Source of the DNA: Paramylibacter ulvae
GTDB lineage: Bacteria > Pseudomonadota > Alphaproteobacteria > Rhodobacterales > Rhodobacteraceae
Reading direction: 5' to 3'
Assembly (NCBI RefSeq): GCF_014652655.1
Contig: NZ_BMZF01000002.1
Span: 62,001-126,000 of the forward strand
DNA length: 64,000 nucleotides
Position 1 is the first letter of the stretch. Every line of letters starts with the position of its first letter. The notes beneath the pieces were generated by a model that was not told the origin of the DNA, searched no databases, and saw only the letters and a list, made by a program, of their open reading frames with translations. A program made the translations under genes and the position numbers. Of this stretch, positions 18,359 through 28,297 are shown in pieces.

Positions 18359-18856
18359 TCAATTGCCCATCAATTGCGTCCACCAAATTTTGCCGTTCTT
18401 TTGTTGATACCATGAAATACCCAAATAACGTGCTGACGGGTCCATGATCACCTCGCGTGTTAGCGAATCCGCCATCCACGCATTCAGTGTTTGCAGGTCA
18501 CCCTCAAACGTTTCTGAAATATTTTCACCCAACAAAGTACCCGAATATCCAGCACGGTTCACCCGATCAATTGGCGATGATCCGTCGGATCCAAAATGCC
18601 AAGGGCGATTTTGGCGTGACATGTCATATGAATGTGTTTTGGCGGCTGCGATCAATTGCGGTGACAATTGCACCGATTGCAATCCTTTTGCCGTACGCAC
18701 ACCATTCACCGCGTCCAAGTGACGAAACTGAATTTTGTTTTCATCGGCTGCGCTTATGCGGAACACCTTGGTGCCATCACCAGTTGTTTCAGTAACATCA
18801 GGGGTACAGGCGACCAGCATCAAACTGGCAAAAATCAGCGCAACAATTCTTAACAT
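18359..18856 (-). CDS. CAP (SCP/PR-1) domain lipoprotein
   Basis: The protein has 165 residues with a lipoprotein signal: hydrophobic MLRIVALIFASLMLVAC, where LVAC is the lipobox and Cys17 the acylated residue. The mature chain is a CAP domain, with NGVRTAKGLQSVQLSPQL, the HSYDMSRQN helix and GENIS; the usual HxN/H metal-site pattern is only partly kept. Bacterial CAP lipoproteins of this kind often bind or act at the envelope, but their activity is unsettled. It lies between two L,D-transpeptidase genes and converges with the first, which suggests an envelope-related neighbourhood. Confidence 0.85.
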   Translation of the reverse strand: MLRIVALIFASLMLVACTPDVTETTGDGTKVFRISAADENKIQFRHLDAVNGVRTAKGLQSVQLSPQLIAAAKTHSYDMSRQNRPWHFGSDGSSPIDRVNRAGYSGTLLGENISETFEGDLQTLNAWMADSLTREVIMDPSARYLGISWYQQKNGKIWWTQLMGN

Positions 18857-19010
18857 GACAATGTTCCTTGCATTAACCTGTCGATAATTACAGGCTTATT
18901 CGTGTAATTTCAAACACTAGATAGACCTAAAAGTAAGTTTAACAACAGTTTGATTTGAAATCCGATGAATTCGGCCTTAAATTGCCAAGATATCAGAAAA
19001 GGAATGTATT

Positions 19011-19625
19011 ATGTCCGATAACGGTTCAAAAATCTCGCGCCGTGTATTTTCCGCAACTGCGGCATCAACGCTGGCCTTTGGCACATCTGCCTTGGCACAG
19101 GAAGACGCAGCCTTGGAAAATGACTTGCGATTGGAACAAACGCCAACGTCATCTGGCCGCGTTGTGCGCAATATTTCCAGTTTCACCACCAAAGAGTGGC
19201 AACCGTATTTCAGCAACCTAAACAGGGGCGCGGTTTTGGTTGATACCAAAAGCCGTGCGTTGCATTTCTGGTCTGCGGATGGGCAAACATATAAATTGTT
19301 CCCAACAAGCGTGCCTGCCACGCCCGAACTTACCCGTTTGGGGCGCACCAGCGTTATTCGCAAACGTGTGGGCCCCGATTGGCGCCCAACGCCATCCATG
19401 TTGAAACGCAATCCAGAATGGCCACCATACATTGCACCTGGCCCGGATAACCCGCTTGGCACACATGCGCTTTATCTTAGCTGGACTTATTATCGTATTC
19501 ACGGCACGCATGACACGCGCAAAATTGGGCGTCGTTCATCCAATGGCTGTATCGGTTTGTATAACCGCCACATCGCAGAATTGTTCGACGACGTATCGGT
19601 CGGCACACAGGTTTTGTTGATCTAG
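19011..19625 (+). CDS. L,D-transpeptidase (ErfK/YbiS type) with Tat signal
   Basis: The protein has 204 residues. SRRVFSATAASTLAFG near residues 9-24 is a good twin-arginine signal, with cleavage near ALA. The YkuD domain carries HGTHD...RSSNGCIGLYN, with catalytic Cys180. The GPDNPLGTHALYLSW segment is the usual substrate-pocket strand. AAGGA lies 8 bases before the ATG. It should catalyse L,D-crosslinking or Braun-type attachment in the periplasm. It and the YkuD protein at 17798 share fold and export route but little sequence, so they are probably not recent duplicates. Confidence 0.92.
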   Translation: MSDNGSKISRRVFSATAASTLAFGTSALAQEDAALENDLRLEQTPTSSGRVVRNISSFTTKEWQPYFSNLNRGAVLVDTKSRALHFWSADGQTYKLFPTSVPATPELTRLGRTSVIRKRVGPDWRPTPSMLKRNPEWPPYIAPGPDNPLGTHALYLSWTYYRIHGTHDTRKIGRRSSNGCIGLYNRHIAELFDDVSVGTQVLLI

Positions 19626-19645
19626 GATTGGTAAATTTTGAATAC

Positions 19646-19680
19646 GAAACGGCGCTCTACTCGGGCGCCGTTTCTGTTTT
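19646..19680 (+). terminator. bidirectional terminator shared by convergent genes
   Basis: A 10-base stem GAAACGGCGC / GCGCCGTTTC is followed by TGTTTT. It ends the L,D-transpeptidase gene. The stop codon of the convergent SDR gene (19657-19659) is in the loop, so the hairpin also closes that operon. Confidence 0.8.
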
Positions 19681-20517
19681 CAGCAATGCTTGCAACCCTG
19701 TTTTATAATCAGGAAATTTCAACGTCACGCCAAGCGCACGTTTGATCCGATCATTACGCACACGTTTTGATTCCGCATAAAAACTGCGTGCCATGGGGCG
19801 CATATCTGCGGTTTCGAAATCCTCTGGAATAGGCGCGGGAATACCCAACAGTTTTGCGCCATACGCGATCACATCTTGGGGTGGGGCCGCATCGTCATCA
19901 CAAACGTTAAACACATTCCCCGCATCGGGGTTTCTCATTGATGCAATCACCACTTGTGCGATGTCATCCACATGAATGCGGCTAAACACTTGGTTTTTCT
20001 TAACGATGCACCGCGCTGTACCAGCGCGCAGTTTGGAAAATGGTCCACGCCCAACACCATAAATTCCCGCCAGACGGAATATCACCAGAGGCAAGCCAAG
20101 TGTCTGCCATTCCTGTTCCGCTGCTTGGCGATATTTACCGCGCTGTGTAGTTGGGTTCAGCGGTGTTTCCTCGTCCACCCAACCGCCATCGTGATCACCA
20201 TAAACACCTGTTGTGGAAAGGTACCCCACCCATTCCAAGCGATCCTTTTGCGCGGCGATTTCATCGCTATATGCGTTCAAAACCGCATCGCCATGTTCGT
20301 CAGGCGCAACAGAGCTTACGATATGTGTGGCCTTGGTAATAAACGGGGTCAGATCGGTATCGGGCCAGATAATGGGAATAACGCCTTCGCCTTGCAAAAC
20401 CCGTGCCTGCTCCACACTGCGCGTGGTGGCGTAAATCGTCCAACCATCACCAATCAAACCACATGCAATCGCGCGTGCAGAATACCCATGCCCAATGCTC
20501 AACAAAATCTTACTCAT
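19657..20517 (-). CDS. NAD(P)-dependent epimerase/reductase, SDR family (YeeZ-like)
   Basis: The protein has 286 residues from the start at 20517, which overlaps the end of queG by 8 bases. The N-terminal segment [20 protein letters not shown] is a variant Rossmann loop (GHGYSA rather than GxxGxxG), typical of the atypical SDR group near E. coli YeeZ. LSTTGVYG and a Tyr before GVGRG mark the active-site region. The substrate is unknown. It is third in the operon GST - queG - SDR, so co-function with queuosine metabolism or redox repair is possible but unproven. Confidence 0.85.
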   Translation of the reverse strand: MSKILLSIGHGYSARAIACGLIGDGWTIYATTRSVEQARVLQGEGVIPIIWPDTDLTPFITKATHIVSSVAPDEHGDAVLNAYSDEIAAQKDRLEWVGYLSTTGVYGDHDGGWVDEETPLNPTTQRGKYRQAAEQEWQTLGLPLVIFRLAGIYGVGRGPFSKLRAGTARCIVKKNQVFSRIHVDDIAQVVIASMRNPDAGNVFNVCDDDAAPPQDVIAYGAKLLGIPAPIPEDFETADMRPMARSFYAESKRVRNDRIKRALGVTLKFPDYKTGLQALLKTETAPE

Positions 20518-21565
20518 GCGCTCGCTCCAATTCATTTAACGCCCAGTTGGCCGCATCAACCACCGTTTCATCCCCGTCCGATACCAAGTGTTTTGCAATA
20601 TCGCGTAAACCCGCATCGCCCGAATTGCCAATCGCATATAATACATTGCGAATGAATTGATTGCGCCCAATTCGTTTGATCGGATTCTTGGAAAACAATT
20701 TGCGAAATGCGGCGTCATCCAACATCGCCAATTCCGCCAATTTCGGCGCCGTCAATTCCGCTCGCGGGGCATATCCAATGTCACGGGCATCCTGTGCAAA
20801 TTTGTTCCACGGACATACCGCCAAACAATCATCACAGCCATAGATACGATTACCCAGCAATGGGCGCAGATCAACATCAACCGGCCCTTTATGTTCAATT
20901 GTCAGGTACGAAATGCACCGCCGCGCATCCAATCGATACGGTGCAGGAAACGCATCTGTGGGACAGACATCCAAACAGGCACGGCATGATCCGCAATGAT
21001 CCACCTCGCCTACATCTTTGGAAAAATCCACCGTCGTAAAAATCGCGCCCAGAAAAAACCAACTGCCCAGATCGCGCCCTACCAGATTGGTATGTTTGCC
21101 CTGCCAGCCAAGCCCAGCCGCCGCACCCAATGGTTTTTCCATCACAGGAGCAGTATCAACGAACACCTTAATCTCGGTTCCCGCAGCTTGTTCAATCAAC
21201 CAGCGTCCCAATCGTTTCAGGCGCTTTTTGACCATGTCATGATAATCGCGGTTTTGCGCATAAACCGAAATCGCCGCGCGATCACGGTGTTGCAAAATAT
21301 CCAACGGATCATGTTCGGGTGTATACGGTTCTGCCAGCATGATCACCGATTTTGCATCAGGCCATAATTTTGCGGGGTTGCCGCGCCAATGCATGCGCTC
21401 GGCCATCCATCCCATTTGCCCGTGCATATCAGAGGCGACAAACTCTTCCAATCGACTGGGCGCCAATGGGATTGCATCGGGCCCGCATATGCCCATCTTG
21501 GCAAAACCTTCTGCATATGCCCGCTTTTCCAGTGCATCACGCAGGGGTTGCACCCCATCAGTCAC
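20510..21565 (-). CDS. queG: epoxyqueuosine reductase
   Basis: QueG (351 residues) reduces epoxyqueuosine to queuosine in the wobble position of GUN-decoding tRNAs, using cobalamin and two [4Fe-4S] clusters. The cluster cysteines are in [13 protein letters not shown] and in [12 protein letters not shown], the hallmark of this family. A C-terminal HEAT-like helical repeat, which binds tRNA, follows. The start is GTG and shares one base with the GST stop (TAGTG), indicating translational coupling. Confidence 0.96.
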   Translation of the reverse strand: MTDGVQPLRDALEKRAYAEGFAKMGICGPDAIPLAPSRLEEFVASDMHGQMGWMAERMHWRGNPAKLWPDAKSVIMLAEPYTPEHDPLDILQHRDRAAISVYAQNRDYHDMVKKRLKRLGRWLIEQAAGTEIKVFVDTAPVMEKPLGAAAGLGWQGKHTNLVGRDLGSWFFLGAIFTTVDFSKDVGEVDHCGSCRACLDVCPTDAFPAPYRLDARRCISYLTIEHKGPVDVDLRPLLGNRIYGCDDCLAVCPWNKFAQDARDIGYAPRAELTAPKLAELAMLDDAAFRKLFSKNPIKRIGRNQFIRNVLYAIGNSGDAGLRDIAKHLVSDGDETVVDAANWALNELERAHE

Positions 21566-22233
21566 TAAAAATCCAGATTGGCGTAATGTGGTGGTTGCGG
21601 GAAACCCGATAATTGATCAGACAGCAATGATCGAAACGCAGGACGTGATTTGATCGTCGCGTACCAGTCTTTGACCAATGGTGATCGATCCCAATCCACA
21701 TCGGAAATGTAATCCAAACAGCTTAACTGTGCCGCTGCGGAAAAATCAGCAAGACTTAACATATTCCCACCCAGCCAGCGGCGACGATCCAACAGCCACG
21801 ACATATAATCCAGATGCATCTTAATTTGTCGCGAGCCTTCTTTCACATTCGTGCTTTCGGGGTAACCCACACCAGTGATGCGCTTCATCATGCGTTCACC
21901 CAACAGGTTCACCGTGACATCGCGATAAAATTTATCGTCAAACCAGCTGACCAAACGGCGCACTTCGGCCCGCTCTTCTGGTGTACGTGGTAACAATGGT
22001 GGGTTTGGGTGTTTTTCTTCGAGATATTCGCAAATCGCATTTGATTCACTCAAAATAAAGTCATCCACCTTTAACACAGGCACCTTGCCCGCGGGGTTCA
22101 GGCGGCGAAATTCGGAACGCTCTTCCCAGAAACGTTCTTCGATTAATTCGACCTCGATCTTTTTTTCCGCCAGAACCAAACGGGCCTTGCGGGAAAAGGG
22201 CGACAATGGAAAATGATAGAGTCTATGCATCAT
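21565..22233 (-). CDS. glutathione S-transferase family protein
   Basis: The protein has 222 residues (221 from the second of two tandem ATGs). The N-terminal thioredoxin fold holds [13 protein letters not shown] with the glutathione-activating Ser, and cis-Pro in GKVPVL followed by ESNAI, the glutathione-binding motif. The all-helical C domain follows. The start is uncertain: a TTG further up lies by a GGAAGGGG tract, but family alignment favours the tandem ATG near MHRLYHF. It is the first gene of the operon with queG and the SDR gene. The substrate is unknown. Confidence 0.9.
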   Translation of the reverse strand: MMHRLYHFPLSPFSRKARLVLAEKKIEVELIEERFWEERSEFRRLNPAGKVPVLKVDDFILSESNAICEYLEEKHPNPPLLPRTPEERAEVRRLVSWFDDKFYRDVTVNLLGERMMKRITGVGYPESTNVKEGSRQIKMHLDYMSWLLDRRRWLGGNMLSLADFSAAAQLSCLDYISDVDWDRSPLVKDWYATIKSRPAFRSLLSDQLSGFPQPPHYANLDF

Positions 22234-22294
22234 ACGTTCATTTTTTTGGGGTGTACCCCTTCCTTGTGACAAGAGTTGAAAGAATTTTCAACAC

Positions 22295-23056
22295 CTAGAA
22301 ACAGTTATCACGCCCATCGGCGGCAATTGTTTGTGCGCCCGACATCACGCGGCGGGTTTTATTGCGGGTGGATCGCGATGGGCGGCTTGCGGATCGTTGT
22401 TGTGGGTTTGGTAAAATGGACGCCAAACGCGCGGCCTGTAGCGCACTGATGTTTTTTGGTGCTGCCCCAAAATAATGTTTCGCTGCTGCGCTTGCGCCAA
22501 ACACGCCAGCGTCGAATTCGGCCACGTTTAAATAAACCTCTACGATGCGTTTTTTCGGCCAGATAATTTCAATCAGGATGGTAAATCCTGCTTCCAATCC
22601 TTTGCGCAGCCATGTGCGATCATGCCACAAAAACACGTTTTTCGCCACTTGTTGGGTGATGGTGGAACCACCGCGTGTTCCCCCGTCTTCCCATGCGTCT
22701 TTGATTGCGTCCAAATCAAACCCGCTGTGAAGGCAAAAATTCGCATCCTCTGCCGCGACCACGGATAATGGCATGTGGCGCGAAAAATCATCAAGCGCTG
22801 TCCAATCTTGCTTCACGCCACCCAGACGATGGCGTTCCTCCAAAATGTAAATCCCGTTGGGTGGATTGACGAACCGAAACAAAATAACCAAAAAAATGCA
22901 CAGCGCGAAAAAGCCAAACACCCCACGCCAAACCCAACGCCAAACACGCGCGATCAGCCCACGTTTTTTGACAGGCTTTTTGCTGTTCTTTACCTTGGGC
23001 TTTGCGCTGTTTTTTGATTTGCGCGGTGCTGCTTTTTTGGACGTCGTCTTTGCCAT
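22295..23056 (-). CDS. mtgA: monofunctional peptidoglycan glycosyltransferase
   Basis: MtgA (253 residues) polymerises lipid II into glycan strands without transpeptidase activity. A Lys-rich cytoplasmic tail (1-33) precedes one membrane anchor (about 42-63). The GT51 motifs follow: EDANFCLHSGFD with the catalytic Glu, GGSTITQQVAKN, RKGLEAGFTILIE and KKRIVEVYLNVAEF. The C-terminal tail is longer and more basic than in E. coli MtgA. It is transcribed toward the GST-queG operon, 61 bases before GST, but a separate start is likely. Confidence 0.95.
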   Translation of the reverse strand: MAKTTSKKAAPRKSKNSAKPKVKNSKKPVKKRGLIARVWRWVWRGVFGFFALCIFLVILFRFVNPPNGIYILEERHRLGGVKQDWTALDDFSRHMPLSVVAAEDANFCLHSGFDLDAIKDAWEDGGTRGGSTITQQVAKNVFLWHDRTWLRKGLEAGFTILIEIIWPKKRIVEVYLNVAEFDAGVFGASAAAKHYFGAAPKNISALQAARLASILPNPQQRSASRPSRSTRNKTRRVMSGAQTIAADGRDNCF

Positions 23057-23111
23057 GCCAACCTATTGTTTCACGGCAAGACTAGCCAAACCCGCACAAT
23101 ATTCCTAGCGC

Positions 23112-23141
23112 CAAAAAACAAGGGGCGCAAAACGCGCCCCT
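23112..23141 (-). terminator. intrinsic terminator of gltB
   Basis: On the minus strand an 8-base stem AGGGGCGC / GCGCCCCT is followed by TTGTTTTTT. It begins 7 bases after the gltB stop. Confidence 0.9.
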
Positions 23142-23147
23142 GAAAAT

Positions 23148-26100
23148 TTATGCTGATTTTTTTGCACTTTCAGATCGCAAAGGATGCGGAATGCGCGACA
23201 TCATTTCTTTGGGGCAGACTTGCACAAAATGTGCCAGTTCTTCTTCCCAGTGATGCAATATTTGTGCGCCCTTCGGGCTTCGCGTTTCGGCCACATGTTC
23301 TGTGATCAAACCCTTAAGCTGATCTTGCCAATGCGCAACGGTTACAGGTGCTGTTTCAAGGCTTTCCATATTTGCCACATCTGCAAACTTGCCTTCGGGG
23401 TCGTAGATATACGCCATACCACCCGTCATACCTGCGCCAAAGTTCGCACCAACCGTGCCAAGGATCACCGCAACGCCGCCGGTCATATATTCACAACCAT
23501 TGGAACCACAGCCCTCGATCACAACGGATGCACCAGAATTGCGCACACCAAACCTTTCGCCTGCGCGACCATTGGCAAACAATTTACCATCCGTCGCACC
23601 ATACAAAACCGTGTTACCGATAATGGTGTTTTCCGCGGCGATCAGCGGGCTAGACAACGGTGGGCGCACAACGATTTTACCACCCGACAAGCCTTTGCCG
23701 ACGTAATCATTCGCATCACCCGATACCTCTAGCTTGAGCCCAGGTGCGGCAAACGCACCCAATGATTGGCCAGCGGAGCCTGTCAATTTGATTGTCAGGT
23801 GATCCTCTTGCAATTCATTACGCATCCCAAAACGTTTCACGATATGGGATGATACGCGTGTGCCAATGGTACGATGCGTGTTTTGCACCGCATAAGATAG
23901 CTGCATTTTTTCACCGTCCTTGAAAAACGGTTCTGCATCCGCCACGATTTCCGCATCCAGCGTATCTGTCACCGCTTGGCGTTCACGATTGCGATCGTAT
24001 TTAATTGATTGCGAACCATCGACGCTGATCAACAACGGGTTCATATCCAGATCATCAAGATGCGCAGACCCACGTGATACCTGTGCCAACATATCAGCGC
24101 GCCCAATCACCTCGTCCAATGAACGCATACCAAGGCTGGCCAAAACTTCGCGTACTTCTTGGGCATAAAACGTGATTAGGTTTACAACCTTATCCGCATT
24201 ACCAGTGAATTTTTTGCGCAGCTCTGGGTCTTGGACACAGACACCAACAGGGCATGTGTTTGATTGACATTGACGTACCATGATACAGCCCATCGCGATC
24301 AATGCCGCCGTGCCGATACCGTATTCTTCCGCACCCAACATGGCCGCCATTACGATATCCTTGCCCGTGCGCAAACCACCATCGGTGCGCAATGTCACAC
24401 GATCACGCAGATTGTTCATTGCCAAAACTTGGTGTGCCTCTGACAGACCCATTTCCCATGGCAAACCAGCGTGTTTGATGGATGTCGCAGGGGATGCGCC
24501 CGTGCCACCATTGTGACCCGAAATCAGGATCACATCGGCCTTGGCCTTTGCGACACCAGCGGCGATAGTACCCACACCCGATGATGATACCAATTTCACC
24601 GTCACCTTGGCGCGTGGATTGATCTGTTTCAGATCGTAAATCAACTGTGCCAAATCTTCGATCGAATAAATATCGTGATGTGGGGGCGGTGAAATCAATG
24701 TCACACCCGGTGTTGAATGGCGCAGGCGTGCGATTAATTCCGTCACTTTGATGCCTGGCAATTGGCCACCTTCGCCCGGTTTTGCACCTTGGGCGACCTT
24801 GATTTCCAATTCTTCACATTGGTTTAGATATTCCGCTGTTACGCCAAAACGCCCCGATGCCACCTGTTTGATTTTCGCAGACGGGTTATCACCATTGGGT
24901 TCTGGTACGAAATGTGCGGGATCTTCGCCGCCCTCGCCGCTATCGGATTTTGCACCGATACGGTTCATCGCAACGTTCAATGTTTTATGTGCCTCTGGGC
25001 TCAATGCGCCCAATGACATTCCCGGCGTCACGAAACGTTTGCGAATTGCGGTGATGCTTTCAACCTCATCCACAGAAATTGGTTTTACGGCCGCTTTGAA
25101 ATCCAACAAATCACGCAAGTGAATTGGTGGATTGCTTTGCATCGCTTTGCTGTATTGTTTCCACAAATCATATGATGCGCGGTCACAGGCGGCTTGCAAC
25201 ATGTGCATTGTTTGCGCTTCCCAAGCGTGTTTTTCACCCGAGCGGCGCGATTTGTAAAAACCACCGATGGGCAAAATATCTTGGCCTTGTTTCCAACCCT
25301 TGGCATGCACGGCTGTTACCTTGCGCTGAATACCGTGCAGACCGATGCCTGAAATGCGGCTTGGCATTCCGGGGAAGAATTCCGCAACCATTGCGCGGGA
25401 CAGTCCAACCGCCTCAAAATTCAAACCACCGCGATAGGATGAAATCACAGAAATCCCCATCTTGGCCATAATTTTTAACAAACCTTGATTGATCGCCTCT
25501 TTGTAACGCAGAACTGCGGTTTCAAGCGTGCAATCCAACAATCCGCGATCAATACGATCGGCCAAGCTGTCCAATGCCAAATAGGCATTCACTGTGGTTG
25601 CACCAGATCCAACCAACACGGCAAAATAATGGGGGTCAATACATTCACCCGACTGTACGTTAATCGAACAGAACGTGCGCAAACCCGCCGCCGTTAACCA
25701 TGAATGCACCGCAGATGTTGCCAAAATCATTGGCATCGCCACCTTGTTTTCATCCTGCGCTTTGTCGGTCAAAATGATTTGACCCGCACCTGAACGCACG
25801 GCCTCTTCGGCGCTTGCGCGGATACGATCCACCGCAATGCGAAGCCCGCGTTCATCTGATCCATCAAATGTACAATCGATGGTCGTCACCGCCTTGCCGA
25901 ATTGTTCCACCATTGCGGCGAACCGCGCGTTGGATACAAACGGGCTGGATAATGTCAAAATCTCGGTTTGCTCGTTGCTTTCGTCCAGCACATTGCCAAG
26001 GTTCCCAAACCGCGTGCGCAGGCTCATCACGCGGCTTTCGCGCAGGCTGTCAATCGGTGGGTTGGTGACTTGGCTGAAATTTTGACGGAAAAAATGCGAC

Positions 26101-27674
26101 AATGGGCGATACATATCGGACAATACCGCCGATGGTGTATCATCGCCCATGGATGCCAATGTTTCTTTGCCATCTTCGGCCATCGGGTGCAGGATCATTT
26201 CCAATTCTTCGATGGAATAACCTGCCGCCACTTGGCGTTTGCGCAATGCATCACCGCTAAATTCTACGATCTCTTTTTTCGCGGCTGTTACGTCATCCAG
26301 ATCGATCACGGATTTCACCCATTCACCGAATGGTTTTTTCGCCGCCAATGTGTCCTTAAGCTCTGCATCATGAAACAGACGCTGTTCTTTCATGTCCACG
26401 GCCAACATTTGCCCTGGGCCGAGTGCGCCTTTTTCCATCACGGTCACTTCGTCGGTGGGAACCATGCCCGTCTCTGAACCTGCGATTACCAAACCATCGC
26501 CAGTGATGACATAACGCATCGGGCGCAACCCGTTGCGATCCAAACCTGCAACAACCCAACGCCCATCGGTCATTGCCAATGCGGCGGGGCCATCCCATGG
26601 TTCCATCACAGAATTGCAATATGAATACATATCCAACCACGATTGTGGCAGATCATCATTGGCCGAACTTTCAGGAACCAAAATGGTTTTCGCCATGGGC
26701 GCCGAACGCCCAGCGCGTACCAATGCTTCGAACACGGAATCAAGCGCACCTGAATCGGATGAACCCGCAGGGATCACTGGCTTGATATCCTCGGCGTATG
26801 ATCCAAATGATTTGGAAGCCATGCGAATTTCATGGGATTTCATCCAATTCACATTGCCCTTTAATGTGTTGATTTCACCGTTATGCGCCAACATGCGGAA
26901 CGGTTGTGCCAACCACCATTGTGGGAATGTGTTTGTTGAATAACGCTGGTGATAAATCGCAAATGCGGATTCAAAACGATCATCCATCAGGTCGGGGTAA
27001 AACACCGCAACCTGTTCGGCCAACATCATGCCTTTGTAAATGATCGAACGACATGACAATGAACAAACGTAAAAATCTTTGATTTGGCTTACGACAACCT
27101 GTTTTTCAATGCGCCGACGGATAACGTAAAGTTCGCGCTCGAATGTGTCTTCGTCCACACCTTTGGAATTGGAAATCAGAATTTGTTCGATTTCAGGGCG
27201 CGTGGCGTTTGCCTTTTCACCCAGACAAGACACATCCACGGGCACATGGCGCCAGCCGTAAATGTAATAGCCCATGCGCAACACTTCGGTTTCAACGATG
27301 GTACGGCAAGTTTCCTGTGCGGCGAAATTTGTGCGCGGCAAAAACACTTGTCCAACAGCGATCAATTCGCCCTTGCGTGGTACGTGGCCTGTGCGTTCAA
27401 CCTGATCATAGAAAAACGGCACAGGGATTTGTACGTGGATACCCGCGCCATCACCTGTTTTACCATCCGCATCAACCGCACCGCGATGCCAAATCGCCTT
27501 GAGCGCCGCAATCGCGTTTTCGACTACTTTGCGGTTCTTTTTGCCATCAATGGCAACAACCAACCCAACCCCACAAGAGCTGTGCTCGTCGGCCTCTGAA
27601 TACATGCCATGTTCGGCCACAAAGGCGCGTTTGGATTCTTGGTCTGCTTTCCAAGCTGCATCATATTTTGTCAT
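23148..27674 (-). CDS. gltB: glutamate synthase (NADPH) large subunit
   Basis: GltB (1508 residues) makes two glutamates from glutamine and 2-oxoglutarate. The N-terminal nucleophile is Cys34 in SSCGVGLV after a 33-residue propeptide that should be removed. The class II amidotransferase domain, central domain, FMN-binding synthase domain, the 3Fe-4S segment with MVRQCQSNTCPVGVC and the C-terminal beta-helix (GXXGXXX repeats near 1320-1450) are all present. Length is typical. AAAGGA lies 9 bases before the ATG. It is third in gltD - GFA - gltB; most bacteria have gltB before gltD. Confidence 0.97.
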   Translation of the reverse strand: MTKYDAAWKADQESKRAFVAEHGMYSEADEHSSCGVGLVVAIDGKKNRKVVENAIAALKAIWHRGAVDADGKTGDGAGIHVQIPVPFFYDQVERTGHVPRKGELIAVGQVFLPRTNFAAQETCRTIVETEVLRMGYYIYGWRHVPVDVSCLGEKANATRPEIEQILISNSKGVDEDTFERELYVIRRRIEKQVVVSQIKDFYVCSLSCRSIIYKGMMLAEQVAVFYPDLMDDRFESAFAIYHQRYSTNTFPQWWLAQPFRMLAHNGEINTLKGNVNWMKSHEIRMASKSFGSYAEDIKPVIPAGSSDSGALDSVFEALVRAGRSAPMAKTILVPESSANDDLPQSWLDMYSYCNSVMEPWDGPAALAMTDGRWVVAGLDRNGLRPMRYVITGDGLVIAGSETGMVPTDEVTVMEKGALGPGQMLAVDMKEQRLFHDAELKDTLAAKKPFGEWVKSVIDLDDVTAAKKEIVEFSGDALRKRQVAAGYSIEELEMILHPMAEDGKETLASMGDDTPSAVLSDMYRPLSHFFRQNFSQVTNPPIDSLRESRVMSLRTRFGNLGNVLDESNEQTEILTLSSPFVSNARFAAMVEQFGKAVTTIDCTFDGSDERGLRIAVDRIRASAEEAVRSGAGQIILTDKAQDENKVAMPMILATSAVHSWLTAAGLRTFCSINVQSGECIDPHYFAVLVGSGATTVNAYLALDSLADRIDRGLLDCTLETAVLRYKEAINQGLLKIMAKMGISVISSYRGGLNFEAVGLSRAMVAEFFPGMPSRISGIGLHGIQRKVTAVHAKGWKQGQDILPIGGFYKSRRSGEKHAWEAQTMHMLQAACDRASYDLWKQYSKAMQSNPPIHLRDLLDFKAAVKPISVDEVESITAIRKRFVTPGMSLGALSPEAHKTLNVAMNRIGAKSDSGEGGEDPAHFVPEPNGDNPSAKIKQVASGRFGVTAEYLNQCEELEIKVAQGAKPGEGGQLPGIKVTELIARLRHSTPGVTLISPPPHHDIYSIEDLAQLIYDLKQINPRAKVTVKLVSSSGVGTIAAGVAKAKADVILISGHNGGTGASPATSIKHAGLPWEMGLSEAHQVLAMNNLRDRVTLRTDGGLRTGKDIVMAAMLGAEEYGIGTAALIAMGCIMVRQCQSNTCPVGVCVQDPELRKKFTGNADKVVNLITFYAQEVREVLASLGMRSLDEVIGRADMLAQVSRGSAHLDDLDMNPLLISVDGSQSIKYDRNRERQAVTDTLDAEIVADAEPFFKDGEKMQLSYAVQNTHRTIGTRVSSHIVKRFGMRNELQEDHLTIKLTGSAGQSLGAFAAPGLKLEVSGDANDYVGKGLSGGKIVVRPPLSSPLIAAENTIIGNTVLYGATDGKLFANGRAGERFGVRNSGASVVIEGCGSNGCEYMTGGVAVILGTVGANFGAGMTGGMAYIYDPEGKFADVANMESLETAPVTVAHWQDQLKGLITEHVAETRSPKGAQILHHWEEELAHFVQVCPKEMMSRIPHPLRSESAKKSA

Positions 27675-27741
27675 CGATTCATCCTTTCGTCGGGTCGGGC
27701 AAACGGCAATGCCGCTGCTCGAAAATTGTTCTGGCTTGGGG

Positions 27742-28146
27742 TTAGACCCCGAATTTTGCTTGTATTTCGGCGCTGATCATCGTGTCGGTTTGATTGGCAA
27801 TGCTGACATCACCAATGCACAGATCGGTGAAAAACTGACGTTTCATTTCCAACGCTGATGTATTGTTCAATGTGCCAATGGATATGGACACACCATCAAC
27901 TCCGTTCAATTCGTAATAAATGCTTGAACCACAGGTTTTACAGAACGCTCGCTTTGCCCAATCTGATGATTCATACACGGCGAGCATATCCGCGCCTTTG
28001 GTGAATCTAAGATTGGCACCATGTGTGCCCATAAACATGCCACCCGCCCAGCGCTGGCACATTTTGCAATGGCACGCACCAAACGCGTTTTCGACATCCG
28101 CGGTAAATTCAATCCCACCGCACATACATTGACCCATCTGTGACAT
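27742..28146 (-). CDS. GFA-fold (CENP-V/GFA) zinc protein in the glt cluster
   Basis: The protein has 134 residues from the ATG at 28146 (GGGAG 9 bases upstream). It has the GFA beta fold with zinc ligands in CMCGGIEF, ACHCKMCQRW and FCKTCGSS. The family is named for glutathione-dependent formaldehyde activation, but most members have unknown activity. It lies between gltD and gltB, 67 bases before gltB, so it is likely co-transcribed; any link to glutamate synthesis is conjecture. Confidence 0.9.
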   Translation of the reverse strand: MSQMGQCMCGGIEFTADVENAFGACHCKMCQRWAGGMFMGTHGANLRFTKGADMLAVYESSDWAKRAFCKTCGSSIYYELNGVDGVSISIGTLNNTSALEMKRQFFTDLCIGDVSIANQTDTMISAEIQAKFGV

Positions 28147-28222
28147 CACTTTTGCTCCCAAGGATATTGGGACAGATCGCTTGACCTATTTACCCTGACG
28201 GGCTGTAACGCTGTCGCACGGT

Positions 28223-28250
28223 TGTCCGACACCTGTCCGACGCTTGTCCG
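28223..28250. repeat. three TGTCCG repeats at 11-base spacing
   Basis: TGTCCG occurs at 28223, 28234 and 28245, exactly one helical turn apart. A related TGTCGC lies at 28212 and TGTCAT near 28256. The block is between the gltD stop and the GFA gene start. It may bind a regulator of the downstream GFA-gltB part, or be a simple tandem expansion. No further repeats were found in the gap. Confidence 0.6.
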
Positions 28251-28297
28251 CCACATGTCATACAGCCAGTTTTGGGCATTTATGATCCAGGTTGCGA

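Noticed and set aside
18351-18371. Terminator after the YkuD gene
   Set aside because: GATGGGCA / TGCCCATC forms an 8-base stem but no U tract follows and it overlaps the end of the convergent CAP gene.
19954-20655. 233-codon open frame on the plus strand
   Set aside because: It is antisense to the SDR and queG genes, both clear by motif. Product is rich in His/Cys/Pro as expected for an antisense frame.
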